From assembly GCA_032173965.1 (NCBI GenBank), contig CM063299.1, positions 992,001-1,056,000 of the forward strand: 64,000 bases of DNA, given 5' to 3'. The stretch is from Sitta carolinensis. Its lineage: Eukaryota > Chordata > Aves > Passeriformes > Sittidae. Shown here piece by piece: positions 38,101-50,495 of the stretch. The notes beneath the pieces were generated by a model. That model was not told the DNA's origin, did not search any database, and worked only from the letters and a program-made list of their open reading frames with translations. The stretch's first letter is position 1. The number at the start of each line of letters is the position of its first letter. A program made the translations under genes and the position numbers.

Positions 38101-39177
38101 GTTACCAGCAGACAGGTTCACCTGCAGAACCAGGGTAGGCTGTGCAGTGCTGGTCTCTGTGCATGGGGAGGACCACCCTGGGGATCCTCTGCTTACATTT
38201 ACCTGTGCTATTTTTTTTCCTCCTAACAGCCCTATTACCATATTTAAATGCAAGTATGTCTTTTTTTGATTGATGTTTTAAGTAGCTTCAAGTTATTCTA
38301 GCCTAGTTCTCTGCTCCTTGCCCTGGTAGCTGAGCTGTAGCTGAGCCATAGTGCTGAAGGTAGTGGGCTGTAGTCTGCTGGGCTCGCTCTCTCGCTCTCG
38401 GGCTCTCTTCTCTTTCTCAGTGCCTCAGTTGTTCTCCTGTGGTTCCTCAGCCTTGCAAAGCAGCTGTGATCATGGTCCTGGTGCCCACTCAAGGACCAGG
38501 TTCCATCGTGGTGGCCACCCTGGGCTTGTCCTGTCAGGTGGAGCTCCCAGAGACCAGGAACCTCCCTGGAGTCGTCAGCTTTAGGGTTTGGGGCTCTTGC
38601 TGATTGCCTGGACTTTGCCATTGCCCGCTTAAAATACATATATTGAAAGTCAGAGTCTCTGGCAGATCTTTTGAATATTAATTAAGTAAATCTCCAGTCT
38701 TGCTGGCAGCATTCCATTCCTCTGTGAGGACTCGGTTCCCTGGAGCAGGGGGGATGTCATGGAGCTCCTTGATCTGCGGCTGGTTTGCTTTCGAGAGCTT
38801 TTTCCTTTCTTTCTTTCCTTTTTAAACCACATTCCACTGAATTTTTTCTGCTTGATCCCAGCAAATTTGTGATCTTGACACGAGGACCTCCTCATATTTT
38901 CCATTCCTGCTTTGTCTATAGACCGGCACGTTATTATCACTTGCAAATAAGCCCGGGAGAGAATTCCCTGGTTGTTTGCGGAGCCACGAGCCGAGCGCTG
39001 CAGGCTCTGCCTCCAGCCTGTCCTCCCTGCCGTGGCCAGGAGCCCCGTTCCCCCTGTGCCAAGGGGGTTTGTGCTGGCAGCTGGCAGGGCTGGGCTGTTC
39101 CCGGGCTGCTGAGCCCGCAGGGACTGCCGGCTCCCGCTGGCTTCTGTCTTTACCCTTCTCCTTTTCTCCACGGCCAG

Positions 39178-39240
39178 GTTTCCCAGCAGCGGCTTACGGA
39201 CCAGTAGCAGCGGCAGCCGTGGCGGCAGCAAGAGGATCAG
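39178..39240 (+). CDS. MSI2: MSI2 Ala-rich exon (FPAAAYGPVAAAAVAAARGS)
   Basis: This 63-nt exon completes a glycine codon (G|GT), encodes the 20 residues FPAAAYGPVAAAAVAAARGS, and ends with G of the next codon. It corresponds to about residues 244-263 of the long isoform. The Ala-rich helix-prone segment is characteristic of MSI2. The acceptor CTCCTTTTCTCCACGGCCAG is strong. The donor is TCAG|gtaggg. A second in-frame donor lies 45 nt further on (39286). The next base triplet depends on the acceptor used downstream: Val with 55752 and Gly with 55806. A 243-codon antisense open frame overlaps this exon and is not considered real. Confidence 0.96.
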
Positions 39241-39285
39241 GTAGGGGGGCCCGTGGAAGAGCAAACCCTCAGAGTGCAGGGTCAG
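39241..39285 (+). CDS. MSI2: Possible 45-nt exon extension via a second donor
   Basis: If the donor TCAG|gtaggg at 39241 is skipped and TCAG|gtaaaa at 39286 is used, 15 residues (RGARGRANPQSAGSG) are added in frame after ARGSG. The addition is Arg/Gly-rich and RGG-like, similar in composition to the RG stretch in exon 19865-19979. Both donors share the TCAG context, suggesting a tandem-donor pair. Whether the longer form is made is unknown. Confidence 0.4.
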
Positions 39286-41421
39286 GTAAAAGCTCTGTCG
39301 GTATTCTGTGTGGCTGCAGCTCTCCATCATTTCTCTGATTTTCCTCACACTTATCCGGGGGACCTGAAAACAATCAATCAAAAAAAAAAAAAAAAATTAG
39401 AGGAAAAAAAATAAGTACTCAGTCCAAACCCAAACTACAAGCAGAGGCCACGGGGGCTGGAGCACCTGCAGGAGATTGGCATGAGAACTGCCAAAACCAG
39501 GGTAGATATTCCAATTTGTTTCTTTCTTTATTCCTTTATTGCGTTGGTTTCTTTATTTGTTTGGTTTAAATTCGAGGCTCTAAAAGACACCCCAAAAGAG
39601 ATTAATTTGTGTTTCCAGAAAAAAAGTTTTGGTTTCTCACAGGAAGCTGGGGTTGGGTTGAGGGGGTGGCAGCAGCTCTGGGTGCTCCCGCCGTGCCCGG
39701 GGCCGCTGTCACCTCCTCCAGCACAGGGCAGCCCTATGGAGAGGGGCACATCCCTTGGGATGGCACCAGCACACGGCTGACAGCTCGCCATCCCTGCTGC
39801 TCCAACCCCACTGCTTCCAGGAGGAACCACAAAGCTTTTCTTCTGCCCTTCGGAAAACTTTTTACTTTATTTTTTTTTTTTTTCCCCTTAAGGGAAATAA
39901 AGAAGTAAATCGTTGCCAATTGCCGTTACTGCCTTAGGTTTAAATTTTGCTCAGGTGACAGACTCAGAGCAGCCCTCGGCAGCCCCGGGCTCCCGGGGAG
40001 CCGCTGCCAGCCCCGTGCCCTCTGTGCCAGCTCTCCTCGGAGCACACGGGGCTGGCAGCGCTCCCAGCCCGAGCTGGGGGCTCTCGGTGGCTTTGGGGGC
40101 AGTGCCCTGCCTTAACGAGGCCCTGCCCGAAAAGCCCCGGGGGCGTGAGGGAGCAGGAGGTGGCTGTCTCAAGGGAGAGCCTGAGGCCGTGGAGGCCAAA
40201 GAAAGACACCAGGAGAACTCCGTTCCATGCAAACTGGCACTGCTTGCAGGCTACAAAGGACTCTCTGTTCCAGTTCCATCCTGTGGCATGTAGAGAGCCT
40301 AAGGGGTGACTTGCCAGCCTGGTTGTGGGGATCCCCCAACTCCCAGCTTGTCCTACTGCCCCGCACGGAGGGGGAAAAACAAACCCAAAGAGGGAAGAAA
40401 AAAAAACCAAACAAAACCCAAGATTGCTTTTGCATATGCTTCCAGGAAAACAGACCTCATTGTTTCTGCCTCTTCCTCATGTTTTGCCCTTCAGGTTTTG
40501 TTTTACGTGCAAACAGACCTGGTGAGTTGCCCCTTAGCAAGGCACAGAGGGTTTGGCTGGATTAACGTTGCTTCCCTGATTATTATTATTATTTTTTTTA
40601 ATCGGAGTGCTTTTGGTGCCCATTACAACTGAACTGAGCATTGATCAATTCTGTGCCTGAAATTCATTTGTCTTTAATTTGAGTGTTTTTTGGTTTCTCT
40701 TTTGTTGGGTTTTCTGATTTGTTTTTTCGGTTCTTTTGTTTTTTGATTTGAACTTGCAATACGAAACTAAATCTAACCCTAAATTAACAACACCCTTTCT
40801 GGCAAGTTTAAAGAGCAGTATGGTGTTTGGAAATGTCTTTTCAAGCCTCAAAATTGCCTGCGTGCACAAAACTGGCACAAAACCTCAAAACTGAATCCAA
40901 AGCGCCCCCGTCCCACCCCGAGGTCTCAAGGAGGAAGGTGGGTTTGTCACCGGCCCCGCTCACATCCGCACCAAGCCGTGGTCTGGGAACGGGGAGGGTT
41001 CTGTAGAGTCATCTCCATCCAAAGCTGGTTTTGGAAGGACATCCTGGGTTTGCCACTCCATCAGCAATGGTAGTGAATTGTATCCAGGAGCAGTGGAGTC
41101 CGATCGATCTTGCGCTGCAGTGTACGGGCCCGATTCATTACAAGAAACATGGCTGGGGTTTTTCCCTTCTTTCCTTTCCGGTTGGGTTTTTGTTCTCCCT
41201 TCACAAATTCGCACAGCCCTCCTTCACGCGTGCCCGGTCCAAAGCACAGAGCACAGCACGGCTGGCCCTAACTGGCCCCTTTCTGCCAGGAAATGGGAAA
41301 GAGCTGGGAAAGCCCCGGGCAGGCGCATCCCCCCACCCCCAGCTCACTGGGACAGCTCTGCCCAGGGCTGCTGCAGCGGCCCCAGCACAGAGCAGGCATT
41401 GTCCAGGAGCTTCCTGGAAAG

Positions 41422-41448
41422 CATTGATGACAATCCCTGTCATCAATG
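41422..41448. repeat. Perfect 11-bp inverted repeat with 5-nt loop
   Basis: CATTGATGACA (41422-41432) pairs exactly with TGTCATCAATG (41438-41448) around loop ATCCC. The result is a compact hairpin in DNA or RNA, of unknown role. Confidence 0.85.
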
Positions 41449-43107
41449 TCCCCATCACTGCTGCCTCTTCAGCAGCTCTCCGGCCCCTCCCGCCGGCTCT
41501 TCCCCACCTTCCTGGCATCAGTGCCAGCACGGAGGCTGAGCACCTGCAGAGAGCATCCACCTTCAGGGGCGTGTCTTGGTCTCCCCAGGAAGCTGCAGCC
41601 CTCTCACTCCAGGTCCCTGGGCACTGACCACCTTGGTTTGTCCCTGGGGTGACATTCCTCCTCTTGGGACACCTGCATGTTTGCTGAGTCGGCAGGGAGC
41701 CTGCTGGGGGCCTCCTCCCTGCCCTCACCCCTTCTTTTTCGATGGCAGCGTGTCACCAGCTGACCTGGCTAGATAAACAGGTTCTTCTGTGTCACAGCAG
41801 GTCTGTCCTACAACCAGCAGCAAGGGACGTGTCCCTGTCCCCTGCTCAGTGCCACCATAAATTCCCGTCCCGCGTGGCTGCTCGCGTGCCGGCAGGGTGA
41901 GCGCGGCGCTGCTGCTCGCCATAAATCACGGCCCCACTCGACATCCCAGGGCTGAGGTGATAGCTGAGGTCCTTCCAGCAGACACAGGTCTGGCCACATC
42001 CATTTGCTCCGGGTGGGGCTGTGCTGCCCAATCCCTCCACTGCTTTTGACAACCTCACCCATTCTTGTATTTTTTTAATGAATTGGGACCTGAGCCACGG
42101 AAAACGAGCAAAGTTAAAAGTCTGAATGCTGCAAACTCCTCCTAGACAACTTCACTATCAGTGTCACGTTTCTTTTGAATCCACCTGACATATTTTACGT
42201 GTAAAACATTTTTGTCGTGTAAATGCTTTTTTTAAAATACAGTCATGGGGGGGCACATTTTCCTCTTGCATTTGACATGGGAGGGGTTCATCTGGCAGGA
42301 GAGCGAGACGAGGAAAATTTGGCAGGAGAGGGTTTTCGTTCCTTCCTCTTTGGTTCATTGACAAGCCTGAGATTTTTCCAGTTCCCAACCTGTTGCTACC
42401 AACTATTCCTCCCTGAGGACTGGAGACAAAACCCACGAGGCCACACTAATCCAGGCCTGTCCCAGCTCCCTCGGGCAGGCTTTGCGCTCGGCGCGGTGGG
42501 ACAGCGCAGTGCCACGGCGCCAGGGGCTGCTCCCCACCCCAACCCCTGGCACATCTGGATTTGGGGCCCCAGTCCCAGCTTGCCAGTGCTGCCTTTGAGC
42601 CCTGCGCCCCAACAACCCCTTACTGGACTTTATACTTGCCAGCTATAACAAATCTCGTAACGTGAGCTACTGACCTTGATGGTGAGTGTGAGCAGTTATG
42701 TTTTGTTGTTTTCTCTCTTGCTTGGTTGGGGCTGCTGTGAGAGAGGGTGTCTCTGAGGCAAACTTTCCGGCCTCTCTTACACTCGGACGTGCACACCTCC
42801 TCTCAAACACTCTTCTGAGCGCTCTCAGCGGGAAGGTTTGTCCACACCTATTAATCCTCTCTCAGTGTCCAGCTTCTTGTTAGTAGCAGCTGGTTGCATG
42901 TTTTTTGCTTGTTCGGACGAAACGGTTCAAGAAACGACTCATATCAACTCTTGAGAAATGTCTCTATTTTTTTGTACACTTTCTTTCTTTTGATGTTTTT
43001 TATTAATTTCCCTTACTTAAAAAACAAAACACCTGTCGTCCCGTAAAACATTTCACATCTCCCCTTGCCTGTTCTTAGAGTGTATGTATCTGTGGGACTG
43101 AACTAAA

Positions 43108-43154
43108 TGCATGCACTGTAGTAGTCGTACTGGTAGCAGTAGATGTAGTTGTAG
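43108..43154 (+). promoter_or_regulatory. UAG (Musashi-core) cluster with UGCAUG in an MSI2 intron
   Basis: Six UAG trinucleotides start at 43119, 43122, 43134, 43140, 43146 and 43152. Three of them lie in GUAGU, which meets the (G/A)U1-3AGU Musashi consensus. TGCATG, an RBFOX-type site, lies at 43108-43113. The region is single-copy in appearance. Direct binding by MSI2 protein is a hypothesis. Confidence 0.4.
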
Positions 43155-45664
43155 AACATGCATTGTCGAGTTGATATTACAGGCACCTTCAACGCGTGGC
43201 AGATAAAAGCAGAGCCTTGGTCTGATTGAAAGCGTAGGGATAACACAGCAGAGAGCTGCTGATGGCTTGGATCCATAGAGCCCTATTTGTTAAATCCCAT
43301 TATCTGGAAGTTTAAATTGAAGCCGGCTGTAGGCAACCTACACCCTCCGTACCAGAACCCGCACATGCTGTTATGCTGATAGTAAAACTGACCTTTTTTT
43401 TTTTTTTTTCAAATTAACCACCCCCTAGGAATTGAAACACTGCCTATAACTGTATTCTCTTATTTTCATTTTGTATCCAAAAGAACTCTAAGATATTTTT
43501 CAAATCATTTTACAATCATGGTTTCTCCATCAGCCTGTTACTCGTCCATATTAGCCCATAGACTCATTCGTTGGCGGTCGTAGACCAGATGTGCCACACG
43601 CAAATCACTCCATTTGGGAATGCAGATAATTCTGTGTGTGTGAGGCGGCTCCCTGCAGCCTGTCCTGAGCCACCAAGCGATTGTTTGTAGGTCATAAACC
43701 TTAAATCTTATTATGCAACAGAGACTCCGAGCTATTGATGGGTCGTACTCATTGCCATGTCACCCAGCTTAAAGGAACATTTTTAAATGAAGATTTAACA
43801 TTTCATAAATACCAGCAAGAGGAGTTCGAGGCGAGTTCATCCTCTCTGCCACGAGCCAGCAGTGGCTTTGCTTCTCCTGCCTGGGTTTCTGTGCTAAACT
43901 TGGAAAATGCAGAGACGGCGCCGCAGTCAGTAAATCCAACAGATGGTAATTGAGATCCCGAATTAGGCTTTGGTTTATTTGTTTAGTTTGCTGCTTGTCA
44001 GAAAACATCCTGATGGGAGCAGAAAAGCTCCTCTATGGTGTGGTCACCCCTCCCCTCCTCCTCACACCCTGGCCATCCCCAAAACCAGCTGTGCTGGCTG
44101 GGAGCATCTCCCTGCCCTGCTGGGCAGAGCCACACACTCATTAGTGCACTTAAGGCAGCAAGGGCTTTCAGAGGAAATAAAATACCCAGAATGGGCTTTC
44201 CAGTGTAATTAAGGATTTGTATCTGCTCCTTACCTCTGACAGAACACTGAGTAAATCAAGCAAACAAGCACTGGGGCTTACACGGTGCAAGGTGAGCTGA
44301 GCTGCCCCTGGTGCTGCCAGGGAGCTGAGCACTCGTGTGCCAAGGCAGGGATAAGGTTCCCTTGGGATCCCAGTCTTCCAGGGAAGCAGGGAACCCACTG
44401 TTCAATGCACCCCAGCACACCATGAAGTGAGGGGCGTGCCTGAAGGTCAGCAGGGGTCAAGGAAGCCTTGTCTGACACTTAAGGAAAGAGCTCCAAAATC
44501 TCATCTACTCCTAGTTCAGCAAATTATGGCCATAAAAGGGGGGACAGTGGTGGGTCTGTGTGTGCAGGGGTGAGGAGCTGCCACGGGCTCATGGAGCTGT
44601 CAGGGGAGCGTTTCAAAGATCCACCATGAACCAATTTGGGATTTCTATAGCCTGCCAGGAGGACTCCCTTGTGGCACGGTGGCTCTGGTGGAATTGCTCT
44701 CCCTTTTTTATTCTCTTCTATAGAAGTACATAAAGTTTAATCTGGGCTATGTAATCTCAAAAGCCAGAACCTAACAAGTGGACCACTTGGGAGCAGCAAG
44801 GGCTGGAATTTCTCACTCCACTGGAACTGCCAGTAATTATGTGACAGAGCCTGGCGGGTGATGCATTGGGAAATTAATGGCTGCATCGGATTTTATCCTT
44901 TGCTTATCTCCCTGGCAGAGGCAGTGTGTGCTGGGGAGCAGGACGGGTGGCCAGGCAGGGACCCCACACTGCAGGGGCCTCGGGGAGGGGGGGAGAGCAG
45001 GGAAAATCCTCCTGCTTTAAACAGGAATTCCATCAGCCCTGCACAGAGCAGCCCCGGGTGCTGAATGTGCTCTGGAGGAGCCTCTCTGTATTCCCATGGG
45101 TGGGCTTGGCCTTGTTACTGGTAGTACTGGGAGCCCTACAGCTGTCTACTACCCCAAATTAAAAAAAAAAAATAATAATAATGAAAGGGGCATCTTTTCT
45201 GTTTGGCTCCAAAGTGCTGTGCTGCTCCAGGATGGGAATCCCACAGGTCCTTTTCCTTTCCTTTTCCTGTTTTCTGCTCCAGGCAGAAGAAACCCTGTGT
45301 CTTGTTTTACTATAGGATGCCACTTTTGGATCTTTTTTGATCCACGAGGGACTGAGCTTCTTCAGTAGGTATGAAAGAATTAATCTGGTGCTGCTGCTGC
45401 TCGACCTTGGCTACAGCAGCCGGTGTTTGACAGGACGCTGGGCTGAAGTCTATTGAGGTTAAAATACATCAGCTTTAATCAATAATTTTGTAATAGAAAA
45501 TCTTGGCGCTTGATAAATCATCTCCAGTGCAATTAGTGACCACCTCTGAAGTGCAGTTGAAGTTAATCTGTAGCGAATTTAGCCGGTAACTTTTAATAGT
45601 CTTTTCCATCAGGAGAATTATTTTCCATGGGAAAATGCTCCTTAGAATGCTCATCCAGAGCTGT

Positions 45665-45845
45665 TTTATTTAGGAAGAAATTCTTCTCTGTGAGGGTGAT
45701 GAGGCACAGGTTGCCCAGAGAATCTGTGGCTGCCCCATCCCTGGAAGTGTCCAGTTTGGACACTGCTTGGAGCAGCCTGGGACAGTGGGAGGTGTCACTG
45801 CACTTGGCAGGGGGTTGGAACAACTTTGGTACCCTGCAAAGCCCT
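45665..45845 (+). mobile_element. CR1 LINE 3'-end fragment, plus orientation
   Basis: It contains AGGAAGAAATTCTTCTCTGT then GAGGGTGATGAGGCACAGGT and TGCCCAGAGAATCTGTGGCT, GCCCCATCCCTGGAAGTGTC and GCAGGGGGTTGGAAC. This is the textbook order of a CR1 3' end. It breaks before the terminal ATTCTATGA motif. Confidence 0.85.
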
Positions 45846-47542
45846 GCCACAGCCAATTATCCATGTTCTGTTCCCTTTCTCCCAGCGGGAGCTGTGGGAC
45901 AGAGCTCTTGGAGGTTGTAATTAGCCTTTGCTCCCCGCAAGATGCAGACAAGTTGTTGCAGAGTTTGAAGTGGGGGTTTCAGCACGTGCTCTCCAGTGTT
46001 TGAGATCTTTGGATGGTGTCTCGTGCATTTTATTCCCTAAACAAGTAAAATACTGCCAGAGCTGAGGGTAACTTGCCTCTCCAGCAGCAGTTGCAGGCTG
46101 TTACCCATTAGTGGAACAACTGCTAACTGTGAGGCAGTGTGCATTGGACTGATACACTACTGCCAGTATTTTCATGCTGATTCCTTCCTCAAATGCTTTA
46201 AAAGTAAATACATAATTACAGTGATGTTTTTTCTCCCTCTCCTCTTTCTGAAATAGAAAGCTGCCAGAGGAGCAGAGTAGTTTTTCCTTGCAGCAGATGT
46301 TGGTGCACATCTGGCTCTGTGTGAGCTCGAGAAGCACAGTGGGTTAGGAGTTGCCAGAGAATGCAAAATGGATCTGCAGGTATATAAACCTGAGCTGTTT
46401 AAAAATAATAAACTCACACAGCTGGGGCCTTTGTGAGCATTTCCTGATGGTTAAAAGAGCCCAGAACTCTGTGCCCTGATGAGAGATTGGGGTCAGTTGC
46501 CGACAGTGTGGCTGGAGCCACCCGCTCTCCCCCAGGCACCGTGTGCTGGGCAGCAGCTTGCCTGATGCAGACCCTCCTGCAGGAGGGGATGGCTGCACAG
46601 GACTGGGGGTTTCCAGGCTGGATGCCTCTTCTGTTACCTGGATAACCCCCCTGTGCTGGTTACCTGGATAACCAGCCCGTGGGGTCCATCAGCAGTGGGA
46701 AGGTGCCCCCCAGGCAAGGCCCTCCTGCTACTTTGACTTGAATTATGCAGCAAAACAAAGACCCGGTTTTGGTTTAATTTTCTTCCTGTATTGTCTGTTA
46801 TTGTACAAAAGGCTTCAATTTCAAATTACAGGAGTGATAGCCAGTTAATGTGGTACAGTGGGAGGCCGGAGTTGCTGTTGCTATGGCAATGGAGTTCGGC
46901 TCATTTGTTTTGTAGATGAGTAATTACTACGCAATTAGAGTAGGCTAAAAATAAAGGGGCCTTTTGTTCCCTCTTACTCATTAATATTAATAAAAGACCT
47001 GTCCGGGCTGTGGTAAACAATTAATGCAGATGTGGTTGCCCATGGTAAAATTAACAGCAGCTTTCATGCTCCTTGGCGTGAGGTGAAGGCGCCGGCATCA
47101 CCTGGCTCAGCTCTTCCTTCATTTTAAATGGAAAAATGGTTACAGAGGGGTCTGTGCTATCCCAGCATCTGAGCTTTAGCTCTTATTTGCCAGTTGGATG
47201 GGCGGTAATAAGTGTTAAAGCTTCATGTGCAGGCACAGACAGCAGGAGCAGCGCTGGGGTCAGCGCCTGCGACACAGCGAGCGCCCGCAGCCCGCCGAGG
47301 GCTCCGAGGGGAACCCGGCAGCAGCAGCTCCTGATGCAGACAGCTCCTCATTCATCCCCCTTGGATAAATGCCAGGGCTGGAGCAAGAAACTTGCCCAAA
47401 AACCTGAGCACAGGCAAGGAGAAGCGTGGTGCTGCTGGAAATGACTCTAGCTCAGCATGTTACAAACACGGATCGACAAAAAAGAGTGTAAGGAACAGTC
47501 CCAAGCATTTGATGTGAAGTAAAAAGATGACAGTACACTTAA

Positions 47543-47760
47543 CCTGGATATTAGGATGAAATTGTTCCCTGTGAGGGTGGGCAGGCCCTGGCACAGGGTG
47601 TCCAGAGCAGCTGGGGCTGCCCCTGGATGCCTGCAAGTGTCCCTGCAAGATTGGACAGGGCTTGGAGCACCCTGGGACAGTGGGAGGGGTCCCTGCCTTG
47701 GCAGGGGTGGCACTGGGTGGGCTTTAAGGTCCCATCCAGACCATTCTGTGATTCTATGAA
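47543..47760 (+). mobile_element. CR1 LINE 3' end with intact terminus, plus orientation
   Basis: It starts GGATATTAGGATGAAATTGT. It runs through CTGTGAGGGTGGGCAGGCCC, GCACAGGGTGTCCAGAGCAG, GCTTGGAGCACCCTGGGACA and GTCCCATCCAGACCATTCTG, ending TGATTCTATGAA. The end motif (ATTCTATGA) marks a complete 3' terminus; the 5' end is truncated. Confidence 0.9.
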
Positions 47761-49879
47761 GTATGTAAACATTAATCACATCATATTCTAAATTAACTGT
47801 AAAAACAGTTAAATTGGCAGGAACCAGTTAGGAAAATGACTTAACAGGACAGCATTTATCTGCCCCTTTGGTTTATTTGTGAGTTCCAACAGAGCTGGAG
47901 AGCATCCCGTGCCTGCAGGGAGGAGCAGCACAGAGCTGGGTCCAGGGCAGGGGCTGATGAGTGGTCACCTGCTCCTTGCGTCATCCTGGGGTGCTCAGCA
48001 CCCCTGGGAAACACCCTCGGGAAGGCAGAGCCTCTCCGAAGGGCAAATACCCTGCATCCTCTGCCGGGGGGGTTATGGATGCACAGAACTGCATCCCTCC
48101 CAAACTGTTTAACTAATGGAGGGAATCGTAGCAGAGCCTTTGTAAGGTCGACATTTGTTTGTTGTTAAGGATCTAATTAGAAACATGAGAGGAAGCTGAA
48201 TGGCTGCTTGCTCGGCTAATTAGCGACATGCACGAAGACCACTTTGAACTTCAAGGACACAAAGCTATTAGCGCTTACATCAAAAATGGATTAAACTTCT
48301 GTGCTTTTATAATGATTAAAGATGAGCCGCTCGAGAGGAAATCCTTTTGTAAGGCTGTGACAAGAGCTGGCTCCCTGGCTGCAGCTCCTACGAGCGAAGC
48401 TTTGTGTGGCCTCCGTGTCGCACTCGGCCCCGCGCGAGTGACACCACTGACACACGCTATGGAAAATGGGATTAGGCAATAAATATTGATCGTTGGCAAA
48501 AAATTACAGCTGAGCTGCAGAGTGCAGTTACTTGTCCTGCTGCATAACTGCAGGAATTAGAACAGCTGGGCTCGAATGCGCTGAATTCTGTGTCTTTTCT
48601 TCTGCAAATCGGTGCACATCAGCAGCTTCCAGATGTGTCGGGTGCCTTGGGTGTGTTAGGCGCAGTTCTGAGCAGAAGGAAGGGCTCACGTGCAGCAGTG
48701 GGTTTGTAAAACAGCTGCACCAGGTGAGTTTTTATCTTGCCTAATCTTGTGGAAGCTGCCCAGCTCCTGCTGCTGGCTCGTCCCAGGCAGTTCAGCAGTT
48801 GGTTTGTGCCGTGCTGCGGCTGGAGGAGCAGCGTGGAGGGAGGACACAGAGGCTGCAGCAGGAGCAGTTGCCACGAGGTCCCAGGTGCCATTATCACCCC
48901 GTTGTGCCCAGCTGCAGGAAGGTGGGCAGCTCTCAGCCCTCCCTCCTGGTTCCCACTCACTTCCAGCAGTAATTGCCAAGCGGAGCCAGCTCACCACCCA
49001 CTGCTTGCTGTCATTACCCTGCGATATTTTGATGTGTGAAGCCCTTTCGGAAGGGGCTGCAGAGGCAGAACAACCTTTGAAAGTGTGACTGCAGCTAGAA
49101 AATAACGTACAAATAGTACCTTGTTAGGGCAGATCTCGGTGTGTCTCAGCCTCATCACCACTTATTTTGCTGATGAGCCCGACAGTTGTTGTATTTTCCT
49201 TTTTCCCTGCAGGGCCAGTGTAGCTGCAGGGGAGGGATAACCTGGGGCAGCCTGGCTGCTCCCCATGATGGAGTGTGTGGGGTGACAGGGAAGGCACAGC
49301 GCTGGCGTTTGATTTTCCAGTCAGGACTGAGCCAGCTGTCATCTGTAGCTCTTCACACTTGCAGAGGAGCTGTGTCTGCCACAGGGTTCTTAGAGAGAGA
49401 GTTTGCTTTTCAAGTCTGCTTGGGAAGAGCAGGAGCAGAGGGATGCAGGTCCCCACGAGGGATGTACGACATGGCAGCTCTCATCGTGACGCCGGCGTCA
49501 TTTGTTTTTCTGGTTTGTCTCCCACTTTACCTTCCAGCGAGTTGGGAGCTGTTTGTACCTTGTTATTCTCCAGAATATCTGTGTGTTTCCAGCTCATTAT
49601 TTCTGAGACGTTTGTGAGCTGGAGCATTGATCCAAGTTCGAGGTGTGCCACGCTCTGCCTCCCGACAGAAACCACGCTCTGTAAAAGCTCAGACACGAGG
49701 AAGCAATGCTTCCAGTGGCTCAGCCTGACCACAAATGAAGGGCTTTGGAGCTCTGTGAGGTGACTGGTGTAGTAAAAAAGAGCCTGAATATGAGCTTTTA
49801 TTTCTCAGTGCTGTGCCAGTGCACTCCTGCAGCCTGAATAGGCCACTGAGAATCAGGAGCACCGATGTCTTATTTCAGA

Positions 49880-50010
49880 CTGGCATTAATTTGTACATCC
49901 AGTCCTGGGTAAATGACATTCTGGTTGTTAGCAGCTCTGCAAAGCAAGGTACAAACTCCCATTAACTTCAGCCCTGACTGCACAAAGAATTAGCTTTGGC
50001 CAGACGATCT
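49880..50010. mobile_element. Possible ancient interspersed repeat
   Basis: ACAAACTCCCATTAACTTCA followed by GCCCTGACTGCACAAAGAAT resembles the CTCCCATTGACTTCAATGGG segment found in old amniote LINE/SINE tails. It is diverged, and the limits are guesses. Confidence 0.3.
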
Positions 50011-50377
50011 GTAACACGGGTGCAGTGCTGCTAATTGTATTTATAAGGCTCTGAGCACTAATGATGTAAGATTTGCATGCAGTGCTGAAGTTGTGCTGGT
50101 TATTTAAAGTATCAGCATCACGCTGTGAGTGCTGCTCTGTTAGTCATGCATGTGACAGTGTGGCCATTAGTGCTCCACTCTGGGACACTCGGGGTCCCCA
50201 AGGAAGGTGGGGCTGTCCCCACACCACTCACTGTGTCCTCTGCTGCAGTTGTGCTTGGGTGGTTGCAGAGGCAGCACAGCAGGCTGGAATGCTTGGGAAC
50301 AGGTGATACTCCTTCTGTGACAGACTTCTCTTAAAACCCAGCAGTAAATGGAACAGAGTGACTGAAATTCATAAATT

Positions 50378-50495
50378 CACAGAATCCTAGAGCGGCTTGG
50401 GTTGGAAGGGACCTTAAAGACTTGGGCAGGGACTCCTCCCACTACAGCAGGTTGCTCCAACCTGGCTTTGAAATGAAATGCCACCAGGCTGTGGG
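50378..50495 (-). mobile_element. CR1 LINE 3'-end fragment, minus orientation
   Basis: On the + strand it begins CACAGAATCCTAGAGCGGCT and TGGGTTGGAAGGGACCTTAA. GGTTGCTCCAACCTGGC follows. This is the standard reversed CR1 end, 5' truncated. Confidence 0.85.

Larger units (their letters stand above)
30000..39177 (+). other. MSI2: MSI2 intron, distal part before the Ala-rich exon
   Basis: About 9.2 kb without a supported exon. It holds a CR1 fragment (33475-33675) and a three-copy 34-bp repeat (35043-35139). A CpG-rich stretch at 37240-37300 is preceded by an acceptor-like CCATCTCCCGCAG and begins a long open frame to 37592. The rest is unremarkable. The intron closes with a strong pyrimidine tract and CCACGGCCAG. 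Confidence 0.85.

Noticed and set aside
38650..39381. 243-codon minus-strand open frame overlapping the Ala-rich exon
   Set aside because: It is antisense to a confirmed MSI2 exon, has no recognisable domain and no codon-like pattern beyond what the GC-rich + strand exon imposes.
42642..42680. 39-nt micro-exon candidate before gtgagt near the UAG cluster
   Set aside because: The acceptor lacks a good pyrimidine tract and the MSI2 frame meets a stop inside.
48626..48723. Candidate exon ending CACCAG|gtgagt
   Set aside because: Neither possible acceptor gives a length divisible by three and the pyrimidine tract is interrupted.
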